Source: Clostridium algifaecis (GTDB lineage Bacteria > Bacillota > Clostridia > Clostridiales > Clostridiaceae). From it: 64,000 nt of DNA. Below are positions 37,083 through 45,547 of the stretch, piece after piece (within the stretch, counting starts at the first letter, position 1; each line of letters starts with the position of its first letter). The notes under the pieces were generated by a model. It saw only the letters and a program-made list of their open reading frames with translations, had not been told where the DNA came from and did no database searches. The stretch is taken from the NCBI RefSeq assembly GCF_017874415.1, contig NZ_JAGGLM010000008.1:1-64000 (forward strand), read 5' to 3'. The position numbers and the translations under genes are program-made.

Positions 37083-38159
37083 ATGAAAAAAATTAGAAAT
37101 ATGATAATATTTTCTTCTATAATAACATTACTTTTAACTGCTTTCACAGGTTGTGGAAGTCAAGACAAGGCAACTAAAAATGGATATGCTAAAGAAATAC
37201 ATTTGTATAACTGGACAGAATATATGCCAGACTCAGTTTTTAAAGAATTTGAAAAAGAATATGGCATAAAAGTAATTCAATCAACCTATTCATCAAATGA
37301 AGAAATGATGGCAAAACTTATAGCAGGTGGTACATCACAGTATGATGTTGCTGTTCCAAGTAACTATATTATAAAAGCTTTAAATGACAAAAAACTAATA
37401 CAGCCAATTGATAAAAGCAGTATCAAAAATCTTTCAAATATTAATGGAGATTTTTTAAATCAAAGTTTTGACAAGGGAAATAAGTATACAGTTCCATATA
37501 TGATGAGTATGTCTGTACTTGCAGTAAATAAGAAAAAGTTAAGTCAGCTTGGCATTACAATTAATAGTTACAATGATTTGTTAAACCCTAAATTAAAAGA
37601 AAGTATTGTACTTCCAGATGATCAGCGTGAATGTATAGGTATAGCTCTTAAAGCACTAGGGTATACAGAAAATGAAACAGATCAAGCTAAGATTGATCAA
37701 GCAATGCAGTGGCTTAATAAATTGAAGCCAAACATTAAAGCATATGATAGTGATAGTCCTAAAACATTACTTATTTCAAATGAAGTATCTGTTGGTCTTG
37801 TATGGAATGCTGAAGCAGCTCTTGCTATGAAGCAAAATAAAGATATACAGGTTATATTTCCTAAAGAGCCTTCATCTATGTCTCTTGATAGTTTTGTTAT
37901 ACCAGCCGGTTCAAAACATAAAAAGGAAGCAGAGTTATTTATAAATTTTGTATTACAGCCTAAGATAAGCAAAATGATTTCAGATGTGTATCCATATGCA
38001 AATCCTAATAAGGCAGCTAAATCTTTGCTTGGCAAAGATTATATAAATAATCCTGCAAGTAATTTACCAGAAAGTGAGATAAAGAAAGGAGAATTCCTTC
38101 AAGATATAGGAACTTCAGTTAAATATTACGATAGCGTTTGGACTAAGTTTAAAAATTAG
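37083..38159 (+). CDS. potD: Spermidine/putrescine ABC transporter binding lipoprotein
   Basis: A 358-residue extracytoplasmic binding protein. The N-terminal signal ends in a lipobox (TAFTGCG, Cys about 24), so it is a lipoprotein anchored on the outer face of the membrane. The mature part begins EIHLYNWTEYMPDSVFKEFEKEYG, the standard PotD/PotF polyamine-binder opening, and has YDVAVPSNYIIKAL and LVWNAEAALAM. It gives specificity to PotABC encoded three genes downstream. TTGGAGG precedes the ATG. A PII-type gene lies between potD and potA, which is unusual for this operon. Confidence 0.93.
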   Translation: MKKIRNMIIFSSIITLLLTAFTGCGSQDKATKNGYAKEIHLYNWTEYMPDSVFKEFEKEYGIKVIQSTYSSNEEMMAKLIAGGTSQYDVAVPSNYIIKALNDKKLIQPIDKSSIKNLSNINGDFLNQSFDKGNKYTVPYMMSMSVLAVNKKKLSQLGITINSYNDLLNPKLKESIVLPDDQRECIGIALKALGYTENETDQAKIDQAMQWLNKLKPNIKAYDSDSPKTLLISNEVSVGLVWNAEAALAMKQNKDIQVIFPKEPSSMSLDSFVIPAGSKHKKEAELFINFVLQPKISKMISDVYPYANPNKAAKSLLGKDYINNPASNLPESEIKKGEFLQDIGTSVKYYDSVWTKFKN

Positions 38160-38172
38160 GGGGAGTATTGTA

Positions 38173-38511
38173 ATGAAAAAGATAGAGATAATTACCCGTA
38201 CAGAAAAGTTAAATGATGTAAAAAAAGTATTAGCAAAAAATGAGTATATAGGTATGACGGTGACTGCAGTTATGGGCTGCGGCCACCAAAAAGGAGTTAT
38301 TCCTGAATTCAAAGGTATGGATTTTGAAATCAACCTGCTTCCAAAAGTACAGATCATGACTGTTGTTTTAGATGAGGATGTTGAAGAAATTTTAAGAGAT
38401 ATAAAGGAAACTTTATCTACAGGTACTGTTGGAGACGGAAAAGTTTTTATATCTGATATTAGCGATGTAATGAGAATTCGTACAGGCGAAAGAGGAGAAT
38501 CAATTCTGTAA
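38173..38511 (+). CDS. PII-family signalling protein in the polyamine operon
   Basis: A 112-residue GlnB-like protein with the standard ends MKKIEIITRTEKLNDVKKVL and GTVGDGKVFISDISDVMRIRTGERG (B and C loops for ATP/ADP binding). The T-loop keeps Gln39-Lys40-Gly41 but has Phe46 and Phe51 where E. coli GlnB has Tyr46 and Tyr51, so Tyr51 uridylylation is impossible. Genes lie 13 bp from potD and 33 bp from potA. PII proteins bind ATP/ADP and 2-oxoglutarate and touch partner proteins through the T-loop; a natural partner here is the PotABC transporter or the aminotransferases. That function is inferred. GGGGGAG precedes the ATG. Confidence 0.88.
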   Translation: MKKIEIITRTEKLNDVKKVLAKNEYIGMTVTAVMGCGHQKGVIPEFKGMDFEINLLPKVQIMTVVLDEDVEEILRDIKETLSTGTVGDGKVFISDISDVMRIRTGERGESIL

Positions 38512-38544
38512 ATTAAAAATGCTAACTAAAAGGAGTGGTTTATT

Positions 38545-39678
38545 TTGGACGATTCAATGAACAATGTAATTGAAATCAAAGATGTAGAAAAAATATTTGG
38601 AGATAATGCAGTAATTAAAAAGATTAATCTTAATGTTAGAGAAGGGGAATTTTTAACTTTTCTAGGTCCGTCTGGCTGTGGAAAAACTACTACACTTAGA
38701 ATGATTGCAGGTTTTGAAAATGTTACAAGAGGAACTATTTTAATTGCTGGGGAAAATGTAGAAAATATGAAACCATATCAGAGAAATGTAAATACAGTTT
38801 TTCAAAATTATGCATTATTTCCACATATGAATGTATATGATAATATTGCTTTTGGACTTGTAGAGAAAAAAGTTAAGAAATCAGAAATTAAAGAGAGAGT
38901 CAATGAAATGCTTACTTTAGTACAACTTAGCGGATTTGAAAAAAGAATGCCTTCCCAGATGTCGGGTGGTCAAAAACAGCGTGTAGCTATTGCTCGTGCT
39001 TTAATTAATCGTCCAAAAGTATTACTCCTTGATGAACCATTAGGTGCGTTGGATTTAAAATTAAGAAAACAGATGCAAGTAGAATTGAAACATTTGCAAA
39101 GAAAATTGGGGATTACGTTTATATATGTTACTCACGACCAGGAAGAAGCTCTTACCATGAGTGACAGAATAGTAATTATGAATAATGGAAATATTGAACA
39201 GGTTGGAAAACCGGATGAAATATATGAGCACCCTAAATCTAAATTTGTTGCCAGCTTTATTGGTGAATCAAACATTCTTGAGGCAAACATTGAGAAGATT
39301 GACAGGGACAAGCTAACAGCAATTGTAGAATCAGGGACAATTACAGTTTATGGAAAAAATATGGCTATTGAAGAGATGGTGTATATATCTGTAAGGCCTG
39401 AAAAGCTTAAATGTTCTATTACTCCTGTAGACGGATTTACCCTAAAAGGTTATGTCAAAGAACATATATATGTAGGTTCTATTATAAAAACTGTTATTGA
39501 ATTGCCAAATGGATATAGGCTAAAAATGAATTCCATGTCCGGTACAAAACTTCTTGACATTGATCAATTAGTATATGTTTATTGGAACAAAAATGATGCA
39601 GTCATCATGCGTACTAAAGAAGAAAAAATATACAATATAATAGAAAATGTCCCACAAATTAAGGAGGTGGGATTATGA
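38545..39678 (+). CDS. potA: Polyamine ABC transporter ATPase
   Basis: A 377-residue ATPase of the polyamine importer. Walker A GPSGCGKTT, signature MSGGQKQRVAIARA, Walker B VLLLDEPLGALD and the H-loop THDQEEA are intact, and a C-terminal TOBE-type regulatory domain (about residues 280-355, VYISVRPEKLKC) completes the PotA/MalK architecture. The start is TTG 38545 with AAAGGAGTGG upstream; the first ATG is four codons later. The end overlaps potB by 4 bp (ATGA), a sign of translational coupling. Confidence 0.94.
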   Translation: MDDSMNNVIEIKDVEKIFGDNAVIKKINLNVREGEFLTFLGPSGCGKTTTLRMIAGFENVTRGTILIAGENVENMKPYQRNVNTVFQNYALFPHMNVYDNIAFGLVEKKVKKSEIKERVNEMLTLVQLSGFEKRMPSQMSGGQKQRVAIARALINRPKVLLLDEPLGALDLKLRKQMQVELKHLQRKLGITFIYVTHDQEEALTMSDRIVIMNNGNIEQVGKPDEIYEHPKSKFVASFIGESNILEANIEKIDRDKLTAIVESGTITVYGKNMAIEEMVYISVRPEKLKCSITPVDGFTLKGYVKEHIYVGSIIKTVIELPNGYRLKMNSMSGTKLLDIDQLVYVYWNKNDAVIMRTKEEKIYNIIENVPQIKEVGL

Positions 39679-40526
39679 AAAAAAGAAATAACATTTTACC
39701 GGCAACTATTACAATCGGACCTATAATATTATGGATGTCATTGTTTATTCTTATTCCAATGCTGTACATTTTTGTAATGAGCTTTTTGGAAAAAGGAACA
39801 TATGGTGGCATAGTGGCTAAACTTACACTTAAAAATTACAGCGATTTGCTGAATCCACTTTATATAAACATTTATGTAACTTCGATTTATATAGCTGTCC
39901 TTACAACTGTTATATGTCTGATACTTGGCTACCCTTTTGCGTACATTATATGTAATTCAAGTAAAGGTATGAAGGCCACGCTTGTAACTCTTATAATGCT
40001 TCCATTTTGGATTAATTCGCTTATAAGGACATATGGATGGAATACCCTGCTTAGAACAGAAGGTGTTATAAACACTATATTGTTGAAGATTGGGCTTATA
40101 AATCATCCTTTAACAATGTTATATACGAATGGTGCTGTACTGCTTGGTATGGTGTACACACTTTTCCCATTTATGATTCTTCCTCTATATACTTCTATAG
40201 AAAAATTGGATAAATCATTAATTGAGGCTTCAAATGATCTTGGAGCGAGTCGTATTCACACATTTTTTAGAGTGATTTTACCGCTTACCATGCCGGGGAT
40301 ATTTGCAGGCTCCATACAGGTTTTTATTCCTACTTTAGGATATTTCTTTATATCAGATATGATGGGCGGTGGAAAATCCATACTTATAGGTAATCTTATA
40401 AAGAATCAATTTTTATCTGCGAGAAACTGGCCGCTTGGTGCGTCACTGTCTATATTGCTTATTTTACTTACAATAGTTTTAATGAAGCTGTATGGTAAGA
40501 TAGGCAAAGTAGAAGATATGGTATAG
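39675..40526 (+). CDS. potB: Polyamine ABC transporter permease PotB
   Basis: A 283-residue membrane permease with six helices. The EAA loop that contacts PotA is visible as EASNDLGASRIHTFFRVILPLTMPGI. The N-terminus (ITIGPIILWMSLFILIPMLYIFVMSF) is typical of PotB/PotH. It overlaps potA by 4 bp and is 12 bp from potC. It forms the channel with PotC for spermidine/putrescine import. Confidence 0.93.
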   Translation: MKKRNNILPATITIGPIILWMSLFILIPMLYIFVMSFLEKGTYGGIVAKLTLKNYSDLLNPLYINIYVTSIYIAVLTTVICLILGYPFAYIICNSSKGMKATLVTLIMLPFWINSLIRTYGWNTLLRTEGVINTILLKIGLINHPLTMLYTNGAVLLGMVYTLFPFMILPLYTSIEKLDKSLIEASNDLGASRIHTFFRVILPLTMPGIFAGSIQVFIPTLGYFFISDMMGGGKSILIGNLIKNQFLSARNWPLGASLSILLILLTIVLMKLYGKIGKVEDMV

Positions 40527-40538
40527 GAGGGTAAGTAT

Positions 40539-41348
40539 ATGAAAAAGAAAAAAGAAAAAAAAGGATTAAATGCGGTATCACTAATTTATGCTTGCCTTAT
40601 ATATGCTTTTTTATATCTGCCTATATTGGTAGTTATAATATTCTCTTTTAATACTTCTGAAATGAATGTTAAATTTGAAGGATTTACGCTATCATGGTAT
40701 GTTAAAATGCTTGATAATACAGATTTAATGAATGCATTTAAGACAACTGTAATTGTTGCAGCTGCAAGTACTGCTTTATCAGTATTTATTGGAACAATTT
40801 CTGCTTTTGGAATGTTCAAATTTAAATTTAAGGGGAAATCAGTTATAGATTCACTGCTTTATATTCCTATAGTTATACCTGAAATTGTGTTAGGTATAGC
40901 TCTTCTAGCATTTTTTACAGCTATAAATATGCCAATGGGTTTATTGACACTTATTATAGCACATGTCACATTTTGTGTACCTTTTGTTGTAATTACAGTG
41001 CGTGCAAGACTTTCTGGATATGATATGTCCATTGAGGAAGCCAGCATGGATTTGGGGGCTAATCAATGGAGGACTTTTAGGAGGGTTACTTTGCCTATTA
41101 TTGCACCTGGGGTGGCATCTGGTGCCATGCTTGCACTTACAATATCACTTGATGATGTAATAGTTAGCTTTTTTACATCAGGACCTGATGATATGACATT
41201 GCCAATTAAAATTTTTGGAATGGTTAGAAAAGGAGTATCGCCTGATGTTAATGCGCTGTCAACTGTTATGATTTTAGCTACTATATTGATTATGATCACT
41301 TACAAAATTATTGAAAGAAATTCTGAGAAAAGACAGGGTAGAATTTAA
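40539..41348 (+). CDS. potC: Polyamine ABC transporter permease PotC
   Basis: A 269-residue membrane permease with six helices and the EAA motif EASMDLGANQWRTFRRVTLPIIAPGV. The start of helix 1 (IYAFLYLPILVVIIFSFNTSEMNV) and TISLDDVIVSFFTSGPDDMTLPI are strongly PotC-like. TAGGAGGGT precedes the ATG. It ends the transporter set and is followed after 34 bp by the iron alcohol dehydrogenase. Confidence 0.93.
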   Translation: MKKKKEKKGLNAVSLIYACLIYAFLYLPILVVIIFSFNTSEMNVKFEGFTLSWYVKMLDNTDLMNAFKTTVIVAAASTALSVFIGTISAFGMFKFKFKGKSVIDSLLYIPIVIPEIVLGIALLAFFTAINMPMGLLTLIIAHVTFCVPFVVITVRARLSGYDMSIEEASMDLGANQWRTFRRVTLPIIAPGVASGAMLALTISLDDVIVSFFTSGPDDMTLPIKIFGMVRKGVSPDVNALSTVMILATILIMITYKIIERNSEKRQGRI

Positions 41349-41382
41349 GAATATTTTAAATTTATTAAGAGGGAGCTCGTTT

Positions 41383-42558
41383 ATGTTTAGTTTTTATATG
41401 CCATCACATTTATATATCGGGGAAGGCAGTTTAAAAAAATTAAGTGAAATAGATATTCCGGGAAGTAAGGGGTTGATTGTAACAACTTCGGGAAAATCTG
41501 TAAAAAAGTATGGATATTTAAATAGAGTTCAGGCTTTTTTGGAAATTCAGGGAGTGAAAACTATTGTATACGACAAAGCAAATGCAAATCCAACAAGTAA
41601 AGGTGTGATGGAAGGGGCAAAAATAGCTCGAGAGAATAATTGCGATATTATAATAGGTCTGGGCGGAGGAAGTGCTATAGATACTGCAAAGTGTATAGCT
41701 GCCATGGCTGTTAACCCGGGTGACTTATGGGATTACATTGAGTCAGGAACTGGCAAAAATAAAATGTTGCAGAATAATCCGCTTCCTATAATTGCAATAC
41801 CTACAACTTCCGGTACAGGTACTGAAGCTGATCCATGGGCAGTGACTACAAATGAAAGAACCAAAGAAAAAATTGACTTTGGTAATGATAAAACATTTCC
41901 CTGTATTTCTATCGTAGATCCTGAGCTAATGATGACAGTACCAAAAAAGTTGAGTGTATATCAAGGGTTTGATGCTTTGTTTCATTCTACAGAAGGATTT
42001 ATTGCAGCAGCAGCTAATCCTATAAGTGATGCATTAGCTATAAAAGCTATTGAACTTATTGCAAAATATCTTCCAAGGGCAGCGGCTGACGGCAATGACA
42101 GAGAAGCTAGAAGTAATATGGCTGTGGCAAGTACAATAAGTGGAATTGTAGAGAGTATATCCAATTGTACGAGTGAACATTCAATTGAGCATGCACTAAG
42201 TGGATTTCATCCGGATTTGCCGCATGGTGCAGGGCTTATAGCAATATGTATAGCATATTATGAAAAGTTTTTGGATATTTCAAAAGACAAATACATTATT
42301 ATGGCAAAAGCTATGGGTGAAGACATAGAAGAGTATAGCGATGATAAAAAGCAGTATGCATTTATTTCTGCACTTAAAAAACTACAACTTTCTTGTGGAA
42401 CAGCAAATATCCGACTATCTGATTATGGAGTTGAAAGTGAAAAAATAGGTCAGTATGCCAAATCAGCTTATGATACTATGGGAGAACTTTTTGACATGGA
42501 TCCAAGGAGATTATCTTTTGATGAAACTTGTGAAATAATTGAAAAATCTTTGAAGTAA
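41383..42558 (+). CDS. Iron-containing alcohol dehydrogenase
   Basis: A 391-residue group-III alcohol dehydrogenase. NAD(P) binding is shown by IIGLGGGSAIDTAK and IPTTSGTGTEADPWAVTT; metal ligands are expected at the Asp and His of GFDALFHSTEGF and the His of EHALSGF and LPHGAGL. I chose ATG 41383 (MFSFYMPSHLYIGEG), preceded by GAGGGAG, because family members begin there; an upstream TTG would overlap potC. As the last gene of the polyamine operon it could reduce 4-aminobutyraldehyde or succinate semialdehyde to the alcohol to dispose of electrons; the real substrate is unknown. Confidence 0.9.
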   Translation: MFSFYMPSHLYIGEGSLKKLSEIDIPGSKGLIVTTSGKSVKKYGYLNRVQAFLEIQGVKTIVYDKANANPTSKGVMEGAKIARENNCDIIIGLGGGSAIDTAKCIAAMAVNPGDLWDYIESGTGKNKMLQNNPLPIIAIPTTSGTGTEADPWAVTTNERTKEKIDFGNDKTFPCISIVDPELMMTVPKKLSVYQGFDALFHSTEGFIAAAANPISDALAIKAIELIAKYLPRAAADGNDREARSNMAVASTISGIVESISNCTSEHSIEHALSGFHPDLPHGAGLIAICIAYYEKFLDISKDKYIIMAKAMGEDIEEYSDDKKQYAFISALKKLQLSCGTANIRLSDYGVESEKIGQYAKSAYDTMGELFDMDPRRLSFDETCEIIEKSLK

Positions 42559-42634
42559 TAAGTGATATTATAGTAAATAATATATGTTATAATGTTAAAG
42601 TATTTATACTAAATTACTTTGAGGATGAGAAAAT

Positions 42635-43165
42635 ATGTTTCTATTAATAAATGAATTTGATATTTATATATTGCAATTTATACAAAACAATATGCATACA
42701 CCTGTTCTCGACAAGTTGATGATTTTTGCCACTAAATTGGGAAACAATGGCTTAATATGGATATTTATATCAATATTATTGATAATTATATCAAAAAAAC
42801 ATAAAAAAGCAGGTTTTGTAACTTTGCTTGCTTTATTTATTGGAGCTATGTTGGGAGAGGTAATAATAAAACATATAGTCCAAAGACCAAGACCATTTTT
42901 AGAGATGAATACTATAAAGCTTTTGATCCCAAAACCAAAATCTTTTTCATTCCCGTCAGGGCATACAACTGCAGCATTTGCAGCGGTAGTTGTATTGTCC
43001 AGATATTTTAAAAAATATTCTATTGAATTTTTTATTCTGGCTTTTTTGATAGCTTTTTCAAGAATGTATCTATGTGTACATTATCCAACAGATGTTTTAG
43101 CAGGAATTATTTTAGGCATAATATCCGGCAAAATTGCGCTTGGAATAGCTTCAAAATTTTATTGA
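42635..43165 (+). CDS. PAP2-family membrane phosphatase
   Basis: A 176-residue integral membrane phosphatase with five or six helices. The three phosphatase motifs are seen: KHIVQRPRP (KX6RP-like), PSGHTTAAFA (PSGH) and SRMYLCVHYPTDV (SRX5HX3D). Relatives act on phosphatidic acid, undecaprenyl pyrophosphate or other lipid phosphates at the outer face of the membrane. The N-terminus INEFDIYILQFIQNNMHTPVLDKLM is typical of the small bacterial type. Its end overlaps the convergent phosphatase gene by 7 bp. GAGGATGAG precedes the ATG. Confidence 0.9.
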   Translation: MFLLINEFDIYILQFIQNNMHTPVLDKLMIFATKLGNNGLIWIFISILLIIISKKHKKAGFVTLLALFIGAMLGEVIIKHIVQRPRPFLEMNTIKLLIPKPKSFSFPSGHTTAAFAAVVVLSRYFKKYSIEFFILAFLIAFSRMYLCVHYPTDVLAGIILGIISGKIALGIASKFY

Positions 43166-43776
43166 TTGTTCAAATGGGATGTATCATTTATTGTTAATAT
43201 AATAGGGTTTAAATCATCATCAAAAATAAGTCTGCATATAGAAGTATTTGAAAGTAAAATTTTATGATACATGGTTAGTTTCCAATCAAATAAACCTGTT
43301 AAACCAGCTTTGATTATTCCACCATGAGCTACTATTATAGTTTTTTTATGAGGATGTTTTTTTACTATAGATAGCATGGCATCCTTAGCTCTAATGCAGG
43401 CTCTTTTAAGACTTAAATCTCCACCACATATAGGGCCTTCCTTATCATCGGTTTCCCATTTTATATATTCTTCTTTAAAGTTACTTTTTATTTCAGATAA
43501 AGTGAGTCCCTCCCATTCTCCAAAATTGATTTCACGTAAATTATCAACTACTACAGGAGTTTTATCTGTATTTTTAGCAATTATTTCTGCAGTTTTTCTA
43601 GCTCTTTTTAGAGGACTTACATAAATATAATCAAAATTACCATTCAGATGTTTGGATAATTTTTCAGCCTGCATTATACCATTTTCACTTAAAGCTATAT
43701 CTGAACAACCTTGGAATTTACCTAGTTTATTCCATTCAGTTTCACCATGTCTTATCAATAACAATTCTGTATTCAT
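43159..43776 (-). CDS. Histidine phosphatase (phosphoglycerate mutase-like)
   Basis: A 205-residue histidine phosphatase. The catalytic RHGETEWN (phospho-His at residue 10) and the second His in IVAHGGIIKAGL are present, with REINFGEWEGLT of the acid-proton donor region. Members include phosphoglycerate mutases, CobC (alpha-ribazole phosphatase) and broad phosphatases; GEWEGLTLSEI is compatible with the CobC-like group but no cobalamin gene is nearby. AGGAGATA precedes the ATG. Single gene, convergent with the PAP2 gene (7-bp overlap at the ends). Confidence 0.87.
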   Translation of the reverse strand: MNTELLLIRHGETEWNKLGKFQGCSDIALSENGIMQAEKLSKHLNGNFDYIYVSPLKRARKTAEIIAKNTDKTPVVVDNLREINFGEWEGLTLSEIKSNFKEEYIKWETDDKEGPICGGDLSLKRACIRAKDAMLSIVKKHPHKKTIIVAHGGIIKAGLTGLFDWKLTMYHKILLSNTSICRLIFDDDLNPIILTINDTSHLNNQ

Positions 43777-43883
43777 AAAAAATATCTCCTATGCCAATAT
43801 TAAAAATAATTTTTAAAAGTTTATCTATATAGATACTAAAATATTCATCTTAGTAAGTCAACATAAAATTTTTCACATAATTA

Positions 43884-43913
43884 TTGACAAGTTTAATTTA
43901 AATATGATACTAT
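43884..43913 (+). promoter_or_regulatory. Promoter of the S-box/ROK/hcy operon
   Basis: A -35 TTGACA (43884-43889) with a weak -10 (TACTAT at 43908-43913, 18-bp spacer; or GATACT at 43906). It sits about 25 bp before the first conserved bases of the SAM riboswitch. Confidence 0.6.
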
Positions 43914-43935
43914 AACAATAATTAAATATGGATAT

Positions 43936-44080
43936 TCTTATCTAGAGAGGCGGAGGGACTGGCCCTGTGATGCCCGGCAACCTGATTAATTCAACGGTGC
44001 CAATTCCAGCAGGTAGATGCCTGAAAGATGAGAAACTTGAAGAAAAGCTTTCTTGTTACTCATAACTAGGGAAGCTTTTT
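43936..44080 (+). promoter_or_regulatory. SAM-I riboswitch (S-box) with terminator
   Basis: The aptamer shows all SAM-I landmarks: CTTATCTAGAGAGGCGGAGGGA, CTGGCCCTGTGATGCCCGGCAACC, GGTGCCAATTCCAGCAG and TGAAAGATGAGAA. It is followed by a terminator hairpin (AAAAGCTTTC pairing with GGGAAGCTTTTT, 44043-44080). When SAM is high the downstream transcript should stop. It controls the ROK regulator and the hcyS-hcyF-hcyD-sir-metY genes. Confidence 0.97.
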
Positions 44081-44164
44081 ATGTATCCCGATTTAATAAA
44101 TTTAATTTATAAACTTATCACCAAAAAAGTTAAAAGATTAGTAAAGGTTGCTGAGAGAATAATT

Positions 44165-45289
44165 ATGAATTGCAGTTATGATTTATTTAATAGTATGCGG
44201 CATGAAGAAAAAGATATATTAAACTTACTTCAAAAGAATGGTTCCATGACTAAAAATGATATTTTGTGCAAGCTTAAAATGAAATTGACATCATTAAACC
44301 GTTTGATGGATCCTCTTGAGGAGAATAAAATTATAATCAAGTATTCTATAGGAAAATCAAGTGGCGGAAGAAAACCGGTACTGTATGATGTGAGTCTCTG
44401 TAATTTTTATATAATAGGCATTGAAATATCTAGAGAATATACAGAAGTAGTACTTACTAATTTTAGGATTCAGATAATATATAAAGAAAAATTTAAAATG
44501 GACAGTTCATTTACTCCTTATAAAACAGCATTTAAAATATTGGAGATTATAAATAAAGCTGTAGAAAAGCTAATGATTTGTTCCGTAGGGTTGTTTGGAA
44601 TAGGGGTATCCATACCTGGAAATTTTGAAAATTTTTATTGTAATGGATGGAGTAATGATGAAGTAAAGATTGCTATGGAAAAAGTTTTGGAATGCCCGGT
44701 TGTTATTCAATATGGTGCAACTGCTGCAGCAGTTGCAGAATGTTATTATGGATTTAAGAATGAATTTAAAAATGTCGGCTATTTTAATTGTGGATCTAAT
44801 ATAAGGACAGGTATAATTTTGAATGGCAAAATTTTGGGAGCAAGAAACGATATAGAAGATGCTCTTGGACACATGATTTTAAAAGATTATGGCACTATAC
44901 AGGATTGCTGCTCAGAAAAGGCAATAACAAAAAAATTTGCATCAAAAAATAATTATTCGAGTGAAGTTAGATATAAAGATGTCTGTACTGCAGCCAGTAG
45001 TGGTGATGAAATTGCGCAAAATGTAATAAAAGAAGCAGCTTATATTTTGGGATTAGGTCTTGCAAATTATATAACGATGCTTGACTTGAGGGCTGTAATA
45101 TTAAGCGGCTCGTTGATTGAAAATTCAAAGCTATTTTATGATACTTGCATTAAAACTGTAATAGAAAAATCAAATATTAATGAAAAAAATAAAGTTATTT
45201 TTAAATCAGGTGGATTTTTCAATAAAGATGCAATTTCAGCAGGGGCAGCAGCGGTGGTTGTTGAGAAATACCTGGATAATAACTTTTGA
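44165..45289 (+). CDS. ROK-family transcriptional regulator
   Basis: A 374-residue regulator with an N-terminal winged helix (NLLQKNGSMTKNDILCKLKMKLTSLNRLMDPLEE) and a ROK actin-like domain (YIIGIEISREYTEVVLTN, GIGVSIPGN, GHMILKDYG). The usual zinc motif of ROK proteins (GHxxxxxxGxxCxCGxxGCxE) is degenerate here: only CC remains in IQDCCSEKA. ROK regulators normally sense sugars; in a SAM-riboswitch operon with sulfur genes the ligand is unlikely to be a sugar. I set the start at ATG 44165, since the earlier in-frame ATG (44081) lies in the riboswitch terminator tail. Function in sulfur control is inferred. Confidence 0.8.
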   Translation: MNCSYDLFNSMRHEEKDILNLLQKNGSMTKNDILCKLKMKLTSLNRLMDPLEENKIIIKYSIGKSSGGRKPVLYDVSLCNFYIIGIEISREYTEVVLTNFRIQIIYKEKFKMDSSFTPYKTAFKILEIINKAVEKLMICSVGLFGIGVSIPGNFENFYCNGWSNDEVKIAMEKVLECPVVIQYGATAAAVAECYYGFKNEFKNVGYFNCGSNIRTGIILNGKILGARNDIEDALGHMILKDYGTIQDCCSEKAITKKFASKNNYSSEVRYKDVCTAASSGDEIAQNVIKEAAYILGLGLANYITMLDLRAVILSGSLIENSKLFYDTCIKTVIEKSNINEKNKVIFKSGGFFNKDAISAGAAAVVVEKYLDNNF

Positions 45290-45331
45290 ATAAATTACTT
45301 TATATTGTTGTATACAAAGAGGAGGAAAATT

Positions 45332-45547
45332 ATGATTATAAAAGTAAATGGGGAAGACAAGGAAATAAAAGATGGTGTAAATGTAACTGAAATTTTAAAG
45401 ATCGAAAATGTTGAAATGCCAGATATGGTTTCAGTTCAATTAAATGATGAATTTATAGATAGAGACAAATTTGATGCTACAATTTTAAAGCAGAATGATA
45501 AGATAGACTTTTTATATTTCATGGGAGGCGGATCTTTTGGACTTTAA
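45332..45547 (+). CDS. hcyS: ThiS/MoaD-like sulfur carrier, HcyS type
   Basis: A 71-residue ubiquitin-fold sulfur carrier starting MIIKVNGEDKEIKDGVNVTEIL, with KQNDKIDFLYFMGGG near the end. ThiS-like carriers end in Gly-Gly, to which sulfur is attached as thiocarboxylate. Here Gly65-Gly66-Gly67 is followed by four more residues, SFGL, so a protease must trim the tail first. The JAMM protease two genes downstream is the likely one. This matches the Wolinella HcyS system, in which a C-terminal extra residue is removed. The start is ATG 45332 after GAGGAGGAAA. It overlaps the next gene by 11 bp. A role in homocysteine rather than thiamine or molybdopterin synthesis is inferred from the neighbours. 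Confidence 0.85.
   Translation: MIIKVNGEDKEIKDGVNVTEILKIENVEMPDMVSVQLNDEFIDRDKFDATILKQNDKIDFLYFMGGGSFGL

Noticed and set aside
43159-43165. 7-bp overlap of the PAP2 phosphatase and histidine phosphatase genes as evidence of a fusion or error.
   Set aside because: Both proteins have full motifs and normal lengths, and convergent genes with a few overlapping bases are ordinary.
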